Assembly: GCA_905182995.1 (NCBI GenBank) | Contig: CAJJDP010000112.1 | Coordinates: 318,698 to 382,697 of the forward strand | DNA: 64,000 nt | Direction of reading: 5' to 3' | From: Paramecium octaurelia | Lineage: Eukaryota; Ciliophora; Oligohymenophorea; Peniculida; Parameciidae | Part shown: positions 63,081-64,000 of the stretch, in pieces | How positions within the stretch are numbered: position 1 is the first letter of the stretch | Layout of the letters: each line of letters begins with the position of its first letter | The notes under the pieces: model-generated | What the model was told of the DNA's origin: nothing | What the model saw: the letters and a program-made list of their open reading frames with translations, nothing else | Database searches by the model: none | Position numbers and translations under genes: made by a program

Positions 63081-63846
63081 AAGTAACAATATAAAATCAA
63101 TTAAGTTAATTTAAAAATCTATTAGGGTTAAATTCATAGTTATAGGGAAGAACAATTTTGTTATTTCTCAATTATGTTTATGAAATCCAATCTTGGGTAA
63201 TTTTGTAATGTTATAAACAATTAATAAAATTGAATTAGTTGACTGATATTATTGTTTTGTAGATATTAATTAATTTCTAAAAAAAAACAGGTTGAGGTAA
63301 AATTACATAGTTCTTATCTTAATGATTAATAGCTGATCCTTATATGCTAAATTATTATTGGAAGTAGCTACTTTGAATGTAATTCATATAGAACTTAATT
63401 AAGAATATTTTTAGGAATGGATATAATTATAATCTATTGGGTTAGAATACTTATTGATGATTAATTTACCTTTTCAGTCCTCTATAATATTTTTAACATC
63501 AATTGAAATTATAAATAACAGGTTACGAAAATATGACCAATTTTAACTTTGTTTCATTTAAGATTATTCTAAAATTAAGATATTTTTTTTAATTTTTAAA
63601 TTATATCTTTCTTCTTAACTTTGTTCTAAATGTATCATTATATTTATTATGAACTGAAAATCTAAATTATACTAAACTATTAGTAATCATTATTAGGACC
63701 TAAACCTATTTACGCTGTTTATATTATAAATTTAATAGTATATTATTCGTCTATAAATATGAATTTATAACTGTTGTTTCTGACATCTCAATATTATTAT
63801 TTAAATAGTAACAAAAAACACATATAATTCATAAAGTTATAAGAAA
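63081..63846. other. Intergenic, nothing recognised
   Basis: Strongly AT-rich with frequent stops; presumably the 5' flank of the partial gene at 63847. Confidence 0.5.
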
Positions 63847-64000
63847 ATGATTAAAATTATAATTGTAATGTTCTTAATGAATATTCAAATTCACTTCTTT
63901 TGCTTTAAGTCTTCTAAAAAGCAACTTCCTTTGGATTTAAACAAAGGTTTTAAATCTTTCCCTTAATGATTAATGAATTGTCCTTATAAGATAAGTGTTC
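63847..64000 (+). CDS. Possible start of a secreted protein, cut by window end
   Basis: ATG 63847 opens MIKIIIVMFLMNIQIHFFCF, a plausible signal peptide, followed by KSSKKQLPLDLNKGFKSF. TGA appears after about 40 codons unless an intron intervenes, and the window ends 34 bases later. Identity cannot be judged. Confidence 0.25.

Noticed and set aside
1-64000. Bacterial or standard-code reading with many 60-100-residue ORFs
   Set aside because: Under the standard code no gene is longer than about 100 codons. With TAA/TAG as Gln and small introns, long family-like proteins appear.

Overview
The window reads as macronuclear DNA from a Paramecium-like ciliate. Long frames open only if TAA and TAG are read as glutamine and TGA is the sole regular stop. 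Nearly every gene is cut by tiny GT-AG introns, mostly 20-35 nt. DNA is very AT-rich and genes lie tens of bases apart. All products below were read with that code after removing introns by eye, so exon borders are inferences. No tRNA, rRNA or CRISPR array was seen.

Layout. 1-5 kb: CCT-motif protein (cut by the window edge), zinc-finger/coiled-coil protein, Myb/SANT-like protein and two unknowns, all on +. 5.4-11 kb: a minus-strand run of PG-rich (SHIPPO) axonemal protein, EF-hand protein, two unknowns and an S28 serine carboxypeptidase. 11-18.6 kb: plus-strand run of a double WWE-domain protein, a long coiled coil, a cytochrome b5 reductase-like enzyme, a secreted modular protein with a beta/gamma-crystallin-like end, and a membrane-anchored propeller-like gene. 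19-25.4 kb: PLD/HKD hydrolase, three unknowns and a SANT-like protein with two unusually long introns. 25.5-29 kb: B-box-like/coiled-coil/SPRY-like gene. 29-39.5 kb: one 10.4-kb gene for the central-apparatus protein CFAP54. 40.5-53.5 kb: a ciliate membrane protein, a B-box-like gene with about 16 glycine/tyrosine-rich repeats, a B-box-like TPR gene, a small unknown and a DMT-type transporter. 53.5-62.9 kb: gene-poor, only broken coding-like stretches. About 62.88-63.08 kb: a GC-rich hairpin island, a possible structured RNA.

Three blocks (1284, 1149 and 1349 bp) occur twice in direct orientation with exactly one N between copies (26983, 49312, 55062). They are best explained as contig overlaps that were not merged. 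One interrupts the SPRY-like gene; another gives a false partial copy of the TPR gene.

Themes: cilium construction (CFAP54, PG-rich protein, EF-hand), secretion, and three genes that share a Cys/His N-terminal finger but carry different C-terminal repeats. Three genes have an in-frame TGA early on or where a Trp seems expected; these may be nonsense alleles, sequencing errors or something more interesting.
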